The notes beneath the pieces are model-generated. The model saw nothing but the letters and a program-made list of their open reading frames with translations. It made no database searches and had not been told where the DNA came from. A program made the position numbers and the translations under genes. A DNA stretch of 45,813 nt, taken from Spirulina subsalsa FACHB-351. GTDB lineage: Bacteria; Cyanobacteriota; Cyanobacteriia; Cyanobacteriales; Spirulinaceae. This document shows, one piece after another, positions 17,801 through 25,328 of the stretch; within the stretch, counting starts at the first letter, position 1, and every line of letters begins with the position of its first letter. Location: contig NZ_JAIHOM010000033.1 of NCBI RefSeq assembly GCF_026130165.1, positions 1 through 45,813 on the forward strand. The letters are read 5' to 3'.

Positions 17801-18499
17801 CGCCCGACAGCAACCCTTTGTATTCCTATGATGGTACAAGGAGTAGCCATAGGTTTATTTTATTTATGCACCCAAGATTCAGCAGAGATTGAGCCAGAAA
17901 AGCAACAACTAGCTCAAACTGTTTCAGAACAAATTGCCTTAGCTATTTCTAACTTGCAACTGCGGGAAACTTTACAAAATCAGAGTATTTGCGATCCGCT
18001 AACGGGATTATTTAATCGTCGTTATTTAGAGCAATCCTTACAGCAAAATTTACAGACGGCTGAATTAAAAGAACAGCCTGTGAGTTTAATTATGATTGAT
18101 GTGGATCATTTTAAACAATTTAATGATACCTATGGTCATGATGCTGGGGATTTTGTCTTACAAACTTTGGCAGAATTTTTACAAAAACAAGTGCGGGAGT
18201 CGGATATTGTCTGTCGTTATGGGGGGGAAGAATTTACCTTGATTTTGCCCAATGTGTCTTTAGAATTAGCCTATGAACGGGCTGAGTTATTGCGTAAACG
18301 GATTAAAAAACTGCCCTTAAATTATCAAGGGAAAAACTTAGGACAGTTGAGTTTTTCGGCGGGTCTGGCTACGTTTCCTGAACAAGGGGACACGGTGCAA
18401 TCTCTCATTCGTCGGGCTGATGAGGCACTATATGACGCTAAACGACAGGGGCGCGATCGCGTGATTTGTGCTAACACCGTTCTCTTCGGGCAAGATTGA
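14882..18499 (+). CDS. Multi-sensor diguanylate cyclase (CBS-PAS5-GAF-GGDEF)
   Basis: 1205 residues from ATG 14882 (GTG 14876 is the alternative). Order: a pair of CBS-like motifs (about 10-150, VTPETTVRDAIAQM and GFLTERDILLLIA), five PAS/PAC units (about 208-325, 330-448, 465-590, 600-713, 725-843), a short coiled coil, a GAF domain (about 885-1030) and a GGDEF domain. The active-site loop is intact (RYGGEEF, near 1117), the metal site is MIDVDHFKQFNDTYGHDAGD, and an RESD sequence five residues before GGEEF is a product-inhibition I-site. It should make c-di-GMP in response to nucleotide and small-ligand or light/redox cues. No transmembrane segment is seen. Confidence 0.92.
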   Translation: MWEKSVIPKVLSSESVVELTIDRKPIVVTPETTVRDAIAQMKPPDQNNAVAQTSPQPKTCILVGQENTLLGFLTERDILLLIAQDIDLAQVTVSSVMEHPGITIRRSHLNNPLSLLSQFSEHQTGYFVILEDEEPHNIYGVITLEQLCLDLNKAGLLANRKPQVIEPQAPIDSGLSPSIFSSESHKSIDEDPTIISQLKANFNRLNYLLNYSPAILYTADPVTYETTFISENVKTILGYEASSFLENPKLWQEYIHPEDQVILSWIIQRLSNSNSQTCDYRFRDAQGQYHWLRNEILVIRDEHNHPQELIGYCITVDDLKETEKNLRTSEQQFRSIFEQADVGITQLSPTGSFLKVNPKFMEIVQYSKEELLRTTYQKITYPQDLAQDLTLNYQLLIGKISRFAADKRYVRKDGSIVWVHWSGCVVRGIGGKAESIIAVVQDISEQQAALHERKQAELALQESESILRSFYDSSTMMMGVVELTSSPEDLLHIWSNSMTAEFVGLPAKQMEYKTAQELGIPDNITREWIQYCKHIQTTGKPVQFQCLYKHNGKNFWLLTTLSPIRNDNRIGSRFCYITEDVTERKQTERILAQTTQTLLQAQKIAHIGYWDYNVISHQLIWNKETFEIFGRDWNEPEPTYTQYIAQIHPEDRIKYQTALEHSLMTGERFEVEYRLLRGSGEIRYLYGQAEVETNSQGMITRLFGVVIDITEKKHAEESLKASEAKYRLLVEQMPAVTYTAALDDLSTTLYVSPQIEQMLGYPLREWLLQPDRWYRAVHPDDRDKVTQVLKIAHGGPTTFSREYRIFAKSGEMLWVRDRARIVTNEAGEPIFLQGMMFDMTEQKNSEEELQHAYTHLEATNHRLEISLKTLEQRNHEQAITSQMLEFLQACSTSLEAYPATAEFLKVLFPHCFGSIFLPQANNKALEAVSIFGDLSPTQSTINTQDCWALLRGKTHYASHHQPGLFCRHVDQTSRPTATLCIPMMVQGVAIGLFYLCTQDSAEIEPEKQQLAQTVSEQIALAISNLQLRETLQNQSICDPLTGLFNRRYLEQSLQQNLQTAELKEQPVSLIMIDVDHFKQFNDTYGHDAGDFVLQTLAEFLQKQVRESDIVCRYGGEEFTLILPNVSLELAYERAELLRKRIKKLPLNYQGKNLGQLSFSAGLATFPEQGDTVQSLIRRADEALYDAKRQGRDRVICANTVLFGQD

Positions 18500-18518
18500 C
18501 GGGCAATGGGATCAAGAT

Positions 18519-18582
18519 TTGAAAAATGGGTAATAAAAAGCCGTCCTGAAGGACGGGGCTTGTATCCCATTATTTTCGGTCA
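18519..18582 (+). repeat. Solo 64-bp IS200/IS605-type hairpin element, copy 1
   Basis: Identical over all 64 bases, inverted, to 45635-45698. It has the imperfect hairpin AAGCCGTCCTGAAGGACGGGGCTT (arms AAGCC-GTCCT and AGGAC-GG-GGCTT, two-base bulge). It sits 20 bp after the cyclase stop codon with no transposase beside it, so it looks like an orphan element end or a small non-autonomous (PATE-like) derivative. It may also work as a transcription terminator. Confidence 0.8.
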
Positions 18583-18629
18583 TGCTAAGATCCACACAGT
18601 CCCCCTGTTTCAGGTTCAAGAATTCCCCT

Positions 18630-19265
18630 ATGGCTCAAACTGTCTGGATTGCACGACATGGCAACCGTCTAGACTTTGTTTATCCCGACTGGTTTAATAC
18701 CGCACAACGACGCTATGATCCCCCGCTCTCAGAGGATGGATTCCTACAAGCACAAGCCTTGGGACAGCGTTTGCAAAAAGAGGCGATCGCCCATATCTTC
18801 GCCTCCCCCTTCCTGCGCACCGTACAAACCGCCCACGCTGTCGCCGAATGCCTTAATCTCCCCATCAAACTCGAAAGCGGCCTCAGTGAATGGCTAAACC
18901 CCCACTGGATGACCGAAATGCCCGAGCGTCTCCTCCCAGAAGTCCTCGCTCAACAATATCCCCGTCTTGATCTCAGTTACACCTCCTGCGTCATTCCCCA
19001 ATACCCCGAAACGGAGAACGAAGTCATGGAGAGAAGCGCCGTGACGGTTCATCAATTAGTGCAAAAATACTCAGAAGATATTCTCTTAGTGGGTCATGCG
19101 GCATCCGTCGTCGGCACTACCCAAGGACTGGTCGGGGGGCAACCTTTTGTCAATACCGCGCTGTGTTGTTTGGTGAAAGTAGTGCATAAAAATGGGAACT
19201 GGGAAATGGAATTAAATGGCGACACCACTCACCTCGCTCCCCAGTCCGCCTCTTTTTGGGCCTAG
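18630..19265 (+). CDS. Histidine phosphatase superfamily protein (phosphoglycerate-mutase-like)
   Basis: 211 residues from ATG 18630 (MAQTVWIARHGNR). The catalytic phospho-histidine is His10 in IARHGNR; FASPFLRTVQTAHAVAE supplies the second arginine; LLVGHAASV supplies the second catalytic histidine. This class covers phosphatases of sugar phosphates, proteins (SixA/UBASH-like) and cobalamin precursors; the DFVYPDWFN insertion after RHG is typical of the UBASH3-like subgroup. The substrate is not known. An upstream in-frame ATG at 18582 lies at the edge of the 64-bp element and is unlikely to be used. Confidence 0.88.
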   Translation: MAQTVWIARHGNRLDFVYPDWFNTAQRRYDPPLSEDGFLQAQALGQRLQKEAIAHIFASPFLRTVQTAHAVAECLNLPIKLESGLSEWLNPHWMTEMPERLLPEVLAQQYPRLDLSYTSCVIPQYPETENEVMERSAVTVHQLVQKYSEDILLVGHAASVVGTTQGLVGGQPFVNTALCCLVKVVHKNGNWEMELNGDTTHLAPQSASFWA

Positions 19266-19326
19266 GGGGGATCAATCAACACCAGTAGATTCACTGTTGG
19301 TTGTACGAAGAATCCCCGCCTAGGCA
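19259..19326. terminator. Long inverted repeat between convergent genes
   Basis: GCCTAGGGGGGAT (from 19260) can pair with AATCCCCGCCTAGGC (about 19310-19325), and inside it CAATCAAC pairs with GTTGGTTG. It lies at the 3' end of the phosphatase gene, whose stop is in the left arm, and just before the end of the convergent hydrolase gene. The right arm with its flank (AGAATCCCCGCC) resembles a decayed IS200/IS605 right end. It is probably a two-way terminator. Confidence 0.45.
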
Positions 19327-19345
19327 AGAGCAGGAAGTGCCAATA

Positions 19346-20602
19346 TCACAACGTTGAGATTGACTGATTAACCATGCTCGTGCGCTTGGCCGGAAAGCGG
19401 AAAAGCACCTGAAACAGCGATTTCCTCTGGTCTGCGGGTTCCGGCGCATAATTCCACAAACTGTCATAGAAGAAGAAAGAAAACCCTAAACCCTGTTGAC
19501 GGGCGCTTTGGATTTTAGCCTGAATTTGTTGTAAACCAACGGGACGATTTCTTAACCCAGTCAAAATTCCCACCCCAGTCGGGATTCGTTGCCGCGCTTC
19601 TTGAATTTCCGGCCGCACTAAATGCTCCCGGAAAGCCGCCAAATCAGGACGATACACTTGAACTAATAGTTCATCAATGATGCCCCGACGTAACCAAGCT
19701 AACCAGTCTTGGAGTTGTCCGCGATAGGCGAAATCGTAGGGATTAGGGGAAACTGAGAAAATAGCGTCGGGTTTTTTCGCTTTCACTTGACGGTGCAATT
19801 GAACCATAAAGGCCGTCAGTTTATCAGCCCGCCATCTTACCCAAGCGGGATCAGTGGGATTACTAGGGGCTGCCCGGCCGGTTTCTCGTCGATACATGGC
19901 CGTTGTGAAACTGTCATAGCCAAACTGGTTGGGGAGACTGGCATGATCATCAAACTGTACCCCGTCCACATCATATTGATCGAGGACTTCTAGGACAATT
20001 TGGGTGATGAATTGCTGCACTTCAGGATGAAAGGGGTTTAACCAGTAAACCTCTCCGGCGGTTCCAATCCAAGAGCGAGTTCCATCTTGTTTTTGGGTCA
20101 GCCATTCGGGGTGAGCTTTGGCTAATTCGGAGAAGGGGGGAGTCATAAACCCAAATTCAAACCAAGGTAAGACTAACAGGCCCTGACGGTGGGCTTTCTG
20201 TACGAGATCCGCTAGGATATCTTGACCTTGATTGCCGCGACGGATAAAGGTTTGAATCCCTGCTCTTTGGGCGGTGGCGCTGGGGTAGTGAACAAAACCG
20301 GAGTTCCAGACTACCGGATAAATGGTGTTAAAGTTCAGTTGCCCCAATTGAGTAACGGCCGCCTCTAGGGCTGTTTGATCCGCGAGTACCCGGGTGTCAT
20401 TGTTGGTCATCCAGACTCCCCGCACTTCGGGAAAACGCTGTTGAGCAACGGTGCCCAGGGGGTGGCTCAGGAAAATAATCGTGAGCAAGGCGGTTAGAAA
20501 GAGGGCTAGTTGGGATCTCCAACGGTGCGATCGCCTTGAAAATATCGCCGATAAGAACATAGGTTTAAAGGTCAAAATCTTGATCAGTTTAGGGTTCATC
20601 AT
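19346..20602 (-). CDS. Secreted glycoside-hydrolase-family-10-like protein (GHL10 / DUF187)
   Basis: 418 residues from ATG 20602 (TTG 20623 and ATG 20599 are alternatives). A basic N terminus and a hydrophobic stretch (ALFLTALLTIIFLS) ending VAQQ form a signal peptide or anchor. The GHL10 core follows: PEVRGVWMTNND, FNTIYPVVWNSGF, WFEFGFMTPP, NPFHPEVQQFI, YDVDGVQFDDH, and FSVSPNPYDFAYR. These barrel motifs belong to the family related to GH10 and are found in periplasmic proteins of cyanobacteria and in the YngK type. The glycan substrate is unknown; it may trim exopolysaccharide or cell-wall glycans. Confidence 0.88.
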   Translation of the reverse strand: MMNPKLIKILTFKPMFLSAIFSRRSHRWRSQLALFLTALLTIIFLSHPLGTVAQQRFPEVRGVWMTNNDTRVLADQTALEAAVTQLGQLNFNTIYPVVWNSGFVHYPSATAQRAGIQTFIRRGNQGQDILADLVQKAHRQGLLVLPWFEFGFMTPPFSELAKAHPEWLTQKQDGTRSWIGTAGEVYWLNPFHPEVQQFITQIVLEVLDQYDVDGVQFDDHASLPNQFGYDSFTTAMYRRETGRAAPSNPTDPAWVRWRADKLTAFMVQLHRQVKAKKPDAIFSVSPNPYDFAYRGQLQDWLAWLRRGIIDELLVQVYRPDLAAFREHLVRPEIQEARQRIPTGVGILTGLRNRPVGLQQIQAKIQSARQQGLGFSFFFYDSLWNYAPEPADQRKSLFQVLFRFPAKRTSMVNQSISTL

Positions 20603-20829
20603 GCCGGGGACTCTTTCCGGCAAAGGTCTGAGAAGTTTTCAATACACCCGTGAAACGGTATTGCACCAATCCTTATACAATTCTTAAGCTTTAACAAACT
20701 TCTGTAGTATAGCTGACAATGCACGGGGTCTGTACTATATCTTGGGAGATATTGAGAGAGAGTCTGAATGGCGCGCTATTCACGGCACTTTAACATTTTT
20801 CCCTCTTGCTCCCAAGGTTTGACTAGAAC

Positions 20830-21444
20830 ATGGTTACTGCTTCTCAACCCAATCCTAATGTTATTGAAGGTCACTATACGCCAGAAGAATATTTAAGTCT
20901 AGAAGAAAGGGCAGACTTTAAAAGCGAGTACCATGATGGGGTTATCATTCCTATGACAGGTGCAACAACCAATCATAATCATATTGCGCTGAATTTAAGT
21001 ATTGCCTTGCGTCTCGGCTTGAAAGGACAGAATTATAATATTTTTATGGGGGATGTTCGGCTCTGGATTCCTAAGACGAAACGCTACACTTATCCAGATG
21101 TGATGGTAATTTCAGGGAGTCCTCAGTATTATAAAACCCGTAAAGATACCGTCACTAATCCTCAAGTTTTAGTTGAGGTTTTATCCCAAGGAACATCCGC
21201 TTATGATCGGGGGGATAAGTTTAGTTACTATAAAACTATTGCCTCTTTTCAGGAATATCTCCTCATTCACCAATCCCAACCCTATATTGAACAATATTTT
21301 AGAACAGGCAATAAACGCTGGATCTATAGTGAATACGATGGGGACGATGAGACGGTAAAAATGCAGTCGTTTTCTTTAGATATTTCTTTGACGGATCTTT
21401 ACGAAAATGTCGATTTTCAGACGGGCGGCGCGGATGCCCCATGA
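20830..21444 (+). CDS. Uma2 family (DUF820) restriction-endonuclease-fold protein
   Basis: 204 residues. Motifs of the family are present: YTPEEYLSLEERADFKSEYHDGVIIPM, HNHIALNLSIALR, DVRLWIPKTKRYTYPDVMV and PQVLVEVLSQGTSAYDRGDKFSYYKTI. E and D/E-V-E-V residues match the PD-(D/E)XK nuclease core. Uma2 genes are extremely numerous in cyanobacteria and may behave as selfish or mobile genes; the biological role is unsettled. It is an isolated gene here. Confidence 0.92.
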   Translation: MVTASQPNPNVIEGHYTPEEYLSLEERADFKSEYHDGVIIPMTGATTNHNHIALNLSIALRLGLKGQNYNIFMGDVRLWIPKTKRYTYPDVMVISGSPQYYKTRKDTVTNPQVLVEVLSQGTSAYDRGDKFSYYKTIASFQEYLLIHQSQPYIEQYFRTGNKRWIYSEYDGDDETVKMQSFSLDISLTDLYENVDFQTGGADAP

Positions 21445-21500
21445 TTTTTTCCTATGATTTTTGTCACAATAGAAGGTGAAGGACTTTTGAGTGTGAACGA

Positions 21501-22442
21501 ATGGGTAACAAATTTGCGTTTAATCTGAAATCATTTTTAAAAGCGTTCCTGCTCTGTAGTTTAGTGCTGGTGCTAGTGTTTAGCTCCGCTGGGGACGCTT
21601 TGGCGGCTCGCAGTGGGGGACGGATTGGGGGTGGCTCTTTCCGCGCTCCCACTCGGACTTATAGCGGGGGAGGATACGGGGGATATGGCGGATATCGCTC
21701 TCCGGGGGGAGGTTTTGGTTTTCCTTTCCTGTTGCCGTTTTTCGGTTTCGGGGGCTTTGGGAGTCTGTTCACGATTTTGATTGTGATTGCGATCGCCAAT
21801 TTTCTCGTCAATGCTCTCCGTAACAGTGGGGGAACCGGAGATAGCGGGGAATTAACGGTCAATAGTAAAGTTGCCGTGGCGAAAGTCCAAGTGGGTCTAT
21901 TAGCGGCCGCCCGCGACTTACAACCCGATTTAGACCGACTAGCCGCCACAGCCGACACAGGCAGCGCTTCCGGTCGCGCCGAGGTGTTACAAGAGGCCAC
22001 CTTAGCCCTCCTCCGTCACCCAGAATATTGGGTCTATGGGGCTTCAGAAGCCCAGCAAGCCCCCTTAAATCAAGCGGAAGCTAAATTTAACCAATTTGCC
22101 CTAGAAGAGCGCAGTAAGTTCACGGCGGAAACCCTCTCCAATGTAGAGAATCAGCTTAAACAGAGTGATGTACTGGCCAAGAGCGATGCCACCGATCTGG
22201 CCCAACTCTCCGAGGAAGTGGGGGAATATATTGTCGTGACGTTGGTCGTGGGGGCGCAAGGTCAGTTAGCCTTACCGAAAATCAACAGCACAGAGGAGTT
22301 ACAGCAAGCCTTACGCACCCTCGGCAGTATTGGCAGCGATCGCCTCCTCGCCATTGAGATCCTCTGGACTCCCCAAGCATCGGGGGATACCCTCACCACA
22401 GAGGACATCCTCGCCGCTTATCCCAATCTCAAGCTCGTGTGA
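21501..22442 (+). CDS. DUF1517 family membrane protein
   Basis: 313 residues. A signal-peptide-like N terminus (LLCSLVLVLVFSSAGDALAA), a glycine/tyrosine-rich stretch (about 40-75, GGGYGGYGGYRSPGGG), one or two membrane helices (FLLPFFGFGGFGSLFTILIVIAIANFL) and a C-terminal soluble domain with VNSKVAVAKVQVGLLAAARDLQPDLDRLA and LLAIEILWTPQASGDTLTTEDILAAYP. This matches the DUF1517 family common in cyanobacteria and in plastids. Function is unknown. A GC-rich hairpin follows 11 bp after the stop. Confidence 0.9.
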   Translation: MGNKFAFNLKSFLKAFLLCSLVLVLVFSSAGDALAARSGGRIGGGSFRAPTRTYSGGGYGGYGGYRSPGGGFGFPFLLPFFGFGGFGSLFTILIVIAIANFLVNALRNSGGTGDSGELTVNSKVAVAKVQVGLLAAARDLQPDLDRLAATADTGSASGRAEVLQEATLALLRHPEYWVYGASEAQQAPLNQAEAKFNQFALEERSKFTAETLSNVENQLKQSDVLAKSDATDLAQLSEEVGEYIVVTLVVGAQGQLALPKINSTEELQQALRTLGSIGSDRLLAIEILWTPQASGDTLTTEDILAAYPNLKLV

Positions 22443-22451
22443 TTGACAAGT

Positions 22452-22483
22452 TCCACCCCCCCATCCAAGATGATAGGGGTGGA
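22452..22483. terminator. GC-rich hairpin between DUF1517 and NUDIX genes
   Basis: TCCACCCC (22452-22459) pairs with GGGGTGGA (22476-22483), with an inner ATC/GAT pair. No T-run follows, so termination strength is uncertain. Read on the minus strand, the hairpin is followed by CTTGTCAA, resembling an IS200/IS605 right-end terminus; this is weak. Confidence 0.4.
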
Positions 22484-22498
22484 GCTTCCCCAATCACC

Positions 22499-23047
22499 AT
22501 GAAAGAAAAACCCCAACAACTCAGTCAACGCCTCTTTTTCCAAGGTCGTAAATTTAACTTTGAAGTCAATCGTCTCCGTTTACCCAATGGAGTCGAGGGC
22601 GACTGGGAATGTATCCGCCACCCCGGAGGAGCATTAGGAGTCCCCGTTACCCCCGAGGGAAAATTAGTCTTAGTGAATCAATACCGTTTTGCTGTCGAGG
22701 GACGCTTACTGGAATTTCCGGCCGGGACTGTAGAAGTGAACGAAGACCCGGCCATGACCATTAAACGGGAGATTGAGGAAGAAACAGGCTACCGCGCCCA
22801 TCGTTGGCGGAAATTGGGGCAATTCCCCCTTGCTCCGGGCTATTCTGATGAATATATCTACGCCTTCCTTGCCCAAGATTTAGAAAAGTTAGAAAAACCC
22901 CCCCAACAGGATGAGGATGAAGATATTGAGGTGGTGGTCTTATCCCCCCCAGAGTTAGAAGAAATTATCTTAACCAGCGATCGCGTCGATGCTAAATCAG
23001 TCACGAGTTTCTTTCTCGCTCGTCCCTTTCTTTTAGAGTTTAGCTAG
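22499..23047 (+). CDS. NUDIX hydrolase (ADP-ribose pyrophosphatase type)
   Basis: 182 residues from ATG 22499 (MKEKPQQ); the upstream in-frame start at 22439 overlaps the previous stop and reads through a hairpin. The Nudix box fits GX5EX7REUXEEXGU exactly: G76, E82, R90-E91, E94-E95 and G97 (REIEEETGY). LEFPAGTVE before the box and LAPGYSDEYIYAFLAQDL after it are typical of ADP-ribose/ADP-sugar pyrophosphatases. Likely role: hydrolysis of nucleotide sugars. Its TAG stop codon (23045-23047) is formed by the first bases of the inverted repeat element that follows. Confidence 0.93.
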   Translation: MKEKPQQLSQRLFFQGRKFNFEVNRLRLPNGVEGDWECIRHPGGALGVPVTPEGKLVLVNQYRFAVEGRLLEFPAGTVEVNEDPAMTIKREIEEETGYRAHRWRKLGQFPLAPGYSDEYIYAFLAQDLEKLEKPPQQDEDEDIEVVVLSPPELEEIILTSDRVDAKSVTSFFLARPFLLEFS

Positions 23048-23082
23048 GGTCTGCTGAATAATTCGGGGAGTCGGGAGTCGGG

Positions 23083-23153
23083 AGCAGGGGAGCAGGGGAG
23101 TCGGGAGCAGGGGAGCAGGGGAGCAGGGGAGCAGGGGAGCAGGGGAGCAGGGG
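23083..23153. repeat. 8-bp minisatellite AGCAGGGG
   Basis: Two units at 23083-23098, a diverged AGTCGGG spacer, then six perfect units from 23106 to 23153. It lies inside the MITE-like element. Confidence 0.9.
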
Positions 23154-23163
23154 AGAGGGGGAA

Positions 23164-23203
23164 CAATTATCAATTATCAATTATCAATTATCAATTATCA
23201 ATT
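23164..23203. repeat. Heptamer tandem repeat CAATTAT
   Basis: Five perfect units from 23164 plus a partial sixth (CAATT). It is of the STRR type known in cyanobacteria. Confidence 0.93.
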
Positions 23204-23234
23204 CCCTATTCCCTATTCCCTGTTCCCTATTCCC
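23204..23234. repeat. Heptamer tandem repeat CCCTATT
   Basis: Four units (the third is CCCTGTT) and a trailing CCC, directly adjoining the CAATTAT array. Confidence 0.9.
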
Positions 23235-23269
23235 TTGTTGAGTCTAGCGTTGGGCTTTTTCGGCAGACC

Positions 23270-24241
23270 CTAACTAGAATACCCTGTTGATTTGATATGA
23301 TCTGCTGTCTTCACTCCATAAAGGCTTTCATAATCAGCTTCATCTTGATCACTGTAGAATGTAATACCGAATTTGTTAATCGTTTGTAGTATTTTGGTGA
23401 TTTGTTCCCTCGTTAATTGCCTCTTCCAGCCATTCACTCCGCTAATACCTGAGCTACTGACAACACTAGAAGGTGTTTTAAGATTTGCAAGGGCGCACTC
23501 TAGATCAAGATTTAAATTTAAGCGGCTGCTAATCCTTTCAATAGTTCTCTGTGGCCTTAAACAAAGCTCCTCATAAGTGATCATTATCCAGGGTGTTGGA
23601 GCATTCTGAAGTAGTACAGGTAACTGATCCAATGCCCACAGTGCGGCGAGATACTCAACATCACTATTTAACTGTTCAAGTGCCGAACGAAAAGACGGAT
23701 AGATATCAAGATAAGGAGGACTCTCTGGGGCATACTTTGCATTATCCCAGCCATACTTAATTTGCGATGCGATAACAGCGCAAGGATGTCTTATTAAAAA
23801 AATAGGTGCAGGAATGGTAAATGAATTGCAAATCCAGGGAAGTAAGCGATTCGCCCGGACAAATTTTACAATTAATTTCTCTGCGTTGTAGGCAATGCCA
23901 ACAGACATCTCACAACTTGTCCAATCGTTGATCACCCGCCCCTCAAATACTCGACGGAGAAAGGTAGCACCCTCAGGCCAATCAATTTCTGGGTCAACGT
24001 AAGTTCTCCAGGAAAAACCTGCTTTTTCTGCTTCCGGTACTCTTCCAATGTGGAGTGGTTCAAACAAAACACAGGATTTCGGAATAGCCGATAGAATTTG
24101 CGAGAGCAGAGTACTTCCTGAACGAGGTGACGAAGTGAGAATAATTGCGTCACTTGCCTTAAAACGTCCATTTAGGCACTGCCGAATTATTTGAATCTTG
24201 GCTTTATCTCTCAACCTCCGAAAACTTGACTTGAATCTCAT
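23270..24241 (-). CDS. Sulfotransferase family protein
   Basis: 323 residues. Transfers sulfate from PAPS to a carbohydrate or other hydroxyl acceptor. The 5'-phosphosulfate loop is SSPRSGSTLL (residues 37-46), and the 3'-phosphate site has R151 in FLIRHPCAVIASQ with S159. MITYEELCLRPQRTIERI is the usual C-terminal helix motif. No signal peptide or TM, so cytosolic. Codons are more AT-rich than those of the surrounding genes. It is 52 bp downstream of a fucosyltransferase-like gene on the same strand, so the pair probably modifies one glycan. The TAG stop (23272-23270) lies in the terminal repeat of the MITE-like element. Confidence 0.88.
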   Translation of the reverse strand: MRFKSSFRRLRDKAKIQIIRQCLNGRFKASDAIILTSSPRSGSTLLSQILSAIPKSCVLFEPLHIGRVPEAEKAGFSWRTYVDPEIDWPEGATFLRRVFEGRVINDWTSCEMSVGIAYNAEKLIVKFVRANRLLPWICNSFTIPAPIFLIRHPCAVIASQIKYGWDNAKYAPESPPYLDIYPSFRSALEQLNSDVEYLAALWALDQLPVLLQNAPTPWIMITYEELCLRPQRTIERISSRLNLNLDLECALANLKTPSSVVSSSGISGVNGWKRQLTREQITKILQTINKFGITFYSDQDEADYESLYGVKTADHIKSTGYSS

Positions 24242-24293
24242 TCTATAAGTCTCCAGTTGTATATTCTACAGTCTTGACCGCATCTAAATCCAC

Positions 24294-25280
24294 CTATTGC
24301 TTCTTTTGCAACTGACGTTTAAGCCGACCAAGATGCACTCGCAATTTACCGACCGGGCCGTGCTGAATAGCAGGCTTTATCTGTTTTGACCAAAGACTCT
24401 TGAGCCTCAATTGAGGACTCGCTGCTCGCTCATAAAGACCTTCATAAACATTTTCTGTTTTGAGATCAGGGCTTAAACACATCACATAGTTACTTAAATG
24501 ACTATTCCCATGAATGAATTGATCGCACCGAGCTAAAAGATAAGCATCAACAAGGGCTTCCATGCCTAATTTGTTAAATGAAATGCCCCCAGATGCCTTT
24601 CGATTTTTTGCATGTGCTTCTCCCAACTCATATTGTTCTGATGCGACTGTCAAGACTCTATCACCGTACCTCTCTCTTACCTTTTTCTGGACTATTCCAG
24701 CATCAGTTCCTAAGAAGATACGATCATATTCATCTAGACTTTTATCAATTAGTTCAAAGTATTTTGAAAAGGGGGGACTTCCAACCCCCAGCAAGTAATC
24801 TAACCTATCTACACCGCCGTGGCCTACATTATTTTTCCCAGGCCCCCTTAAATGAACACCCAAGACACGAAATGAGCTAAAGTGCTGCTCATACAAAGAT
24901 TGAATTTTTTCTTTGAGCCAGGGTTGCAGCAAGATATACTCATCAATGATTGCATGACATTCATGCCTGTCAAAAGGCACCCTCAAAATTCCCGCATATT
25001 GTGGAGCGGGATTCACTTGCTTGTCCCGTTCATGCTTCGCAAACAACTTTACGATATTGACTTCTTGAGTCAGCCCATATTTATCGTCTACGCTATGCCC
25101 AACTCGCTCAAAGAAGACATCCCAGATATCGAATTTTTCTTCTTCATGCCAGACTGAAGGCCAATAAGGCACTGGCAGGTATCCTGAGCGTTTTGCCACC
25201 TTACAAGCAACAATATACATATTCAACTTGGCAAAAACACCTGCCCATCCCTTTTGAAAATTGATCGTCGTTTTTTTCAT
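24294..25280 (-). CDS. Fucosyltransferase-like glycosyltransferase (NodZ/FUT8/O-FucT fold)
   Basis: 328 residues from ATG 25280 (MKKTTINFQKGWAGVFAKL). Family-like motifs are GVHLRGPGKNN (donor-phosphate motif I, usually GVHIRRTDK), IFLGTDAGIVQKKV (motif like YLATDD) and DAYLLARCDQFIHGNSHLSNYV (motif III, where NodZ/FUT8 has a similar LLS.CD...S). The GDP-fucose donor is inferred from the fold. The basic C-terminal tail (LKRQLQKKQ) may bind membrane. It pairs with the downstream sulfotransferase; sulfated fucose-containing polysaccharides are made by cyanobacteria. No close relative is recognised, so moderate certainty. GTG/ATG starts up to 25328 are possible. Confidence 0.65.
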   Translation of the reverse strand: MKKTTINFQKGWAGVFAKLNMYIVACKVAKRSGYLPVPYWPSVWHEEEKFDIWDVFFERVGHSVDDKYGLTQEVNIVKLFAKHERDKQVNPAPQYAGILRVPFDRHECHAIIDEYILLQPWLKEKIQSLYEQHFSSFRVLGVHLRGPGKNNVGHGGVDRLDYLLGVGSPPFSKYFELIDKSLDEYDRIFLGTDAGIVQKKVRERYGDRVLTVASEQYELGEAHAKNRKASGGISFNKLGMEALVDAYLLARCDQFIHGNSHLSNYVMCLSPDLKTENVYEGLYERAASPQLRLKSLWSKQIKPAIQHGPVGKLRVHLGRLKRQLQKKQ

Positions 25281-25328
25281 TACTTGAATCCTTTCCCAGC
25301 AACTTACTGGCTTTACTACTAATATCAA

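Larger units (their letters stand above)
23045..23272. mobile_element. MITE-like element with imperfect 17-bp terminal inverted repeats
   Basis: The left end TAGGGTCTGCTGAATAA (from 23045) and the right end, which read on the minus strand is TAGGGTCTGCCGAAAAA (from 23272), differ at two positions. The 228-bp body holds three simple tandem arrays and no ORF. TA at both ends suggests a TA-target transposon of the IS630 or IS5 kind; no transposase is present here. The two convergent flanking genes end in TAG codons supplied by the two terminal repeats. Confidence 0.72.
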
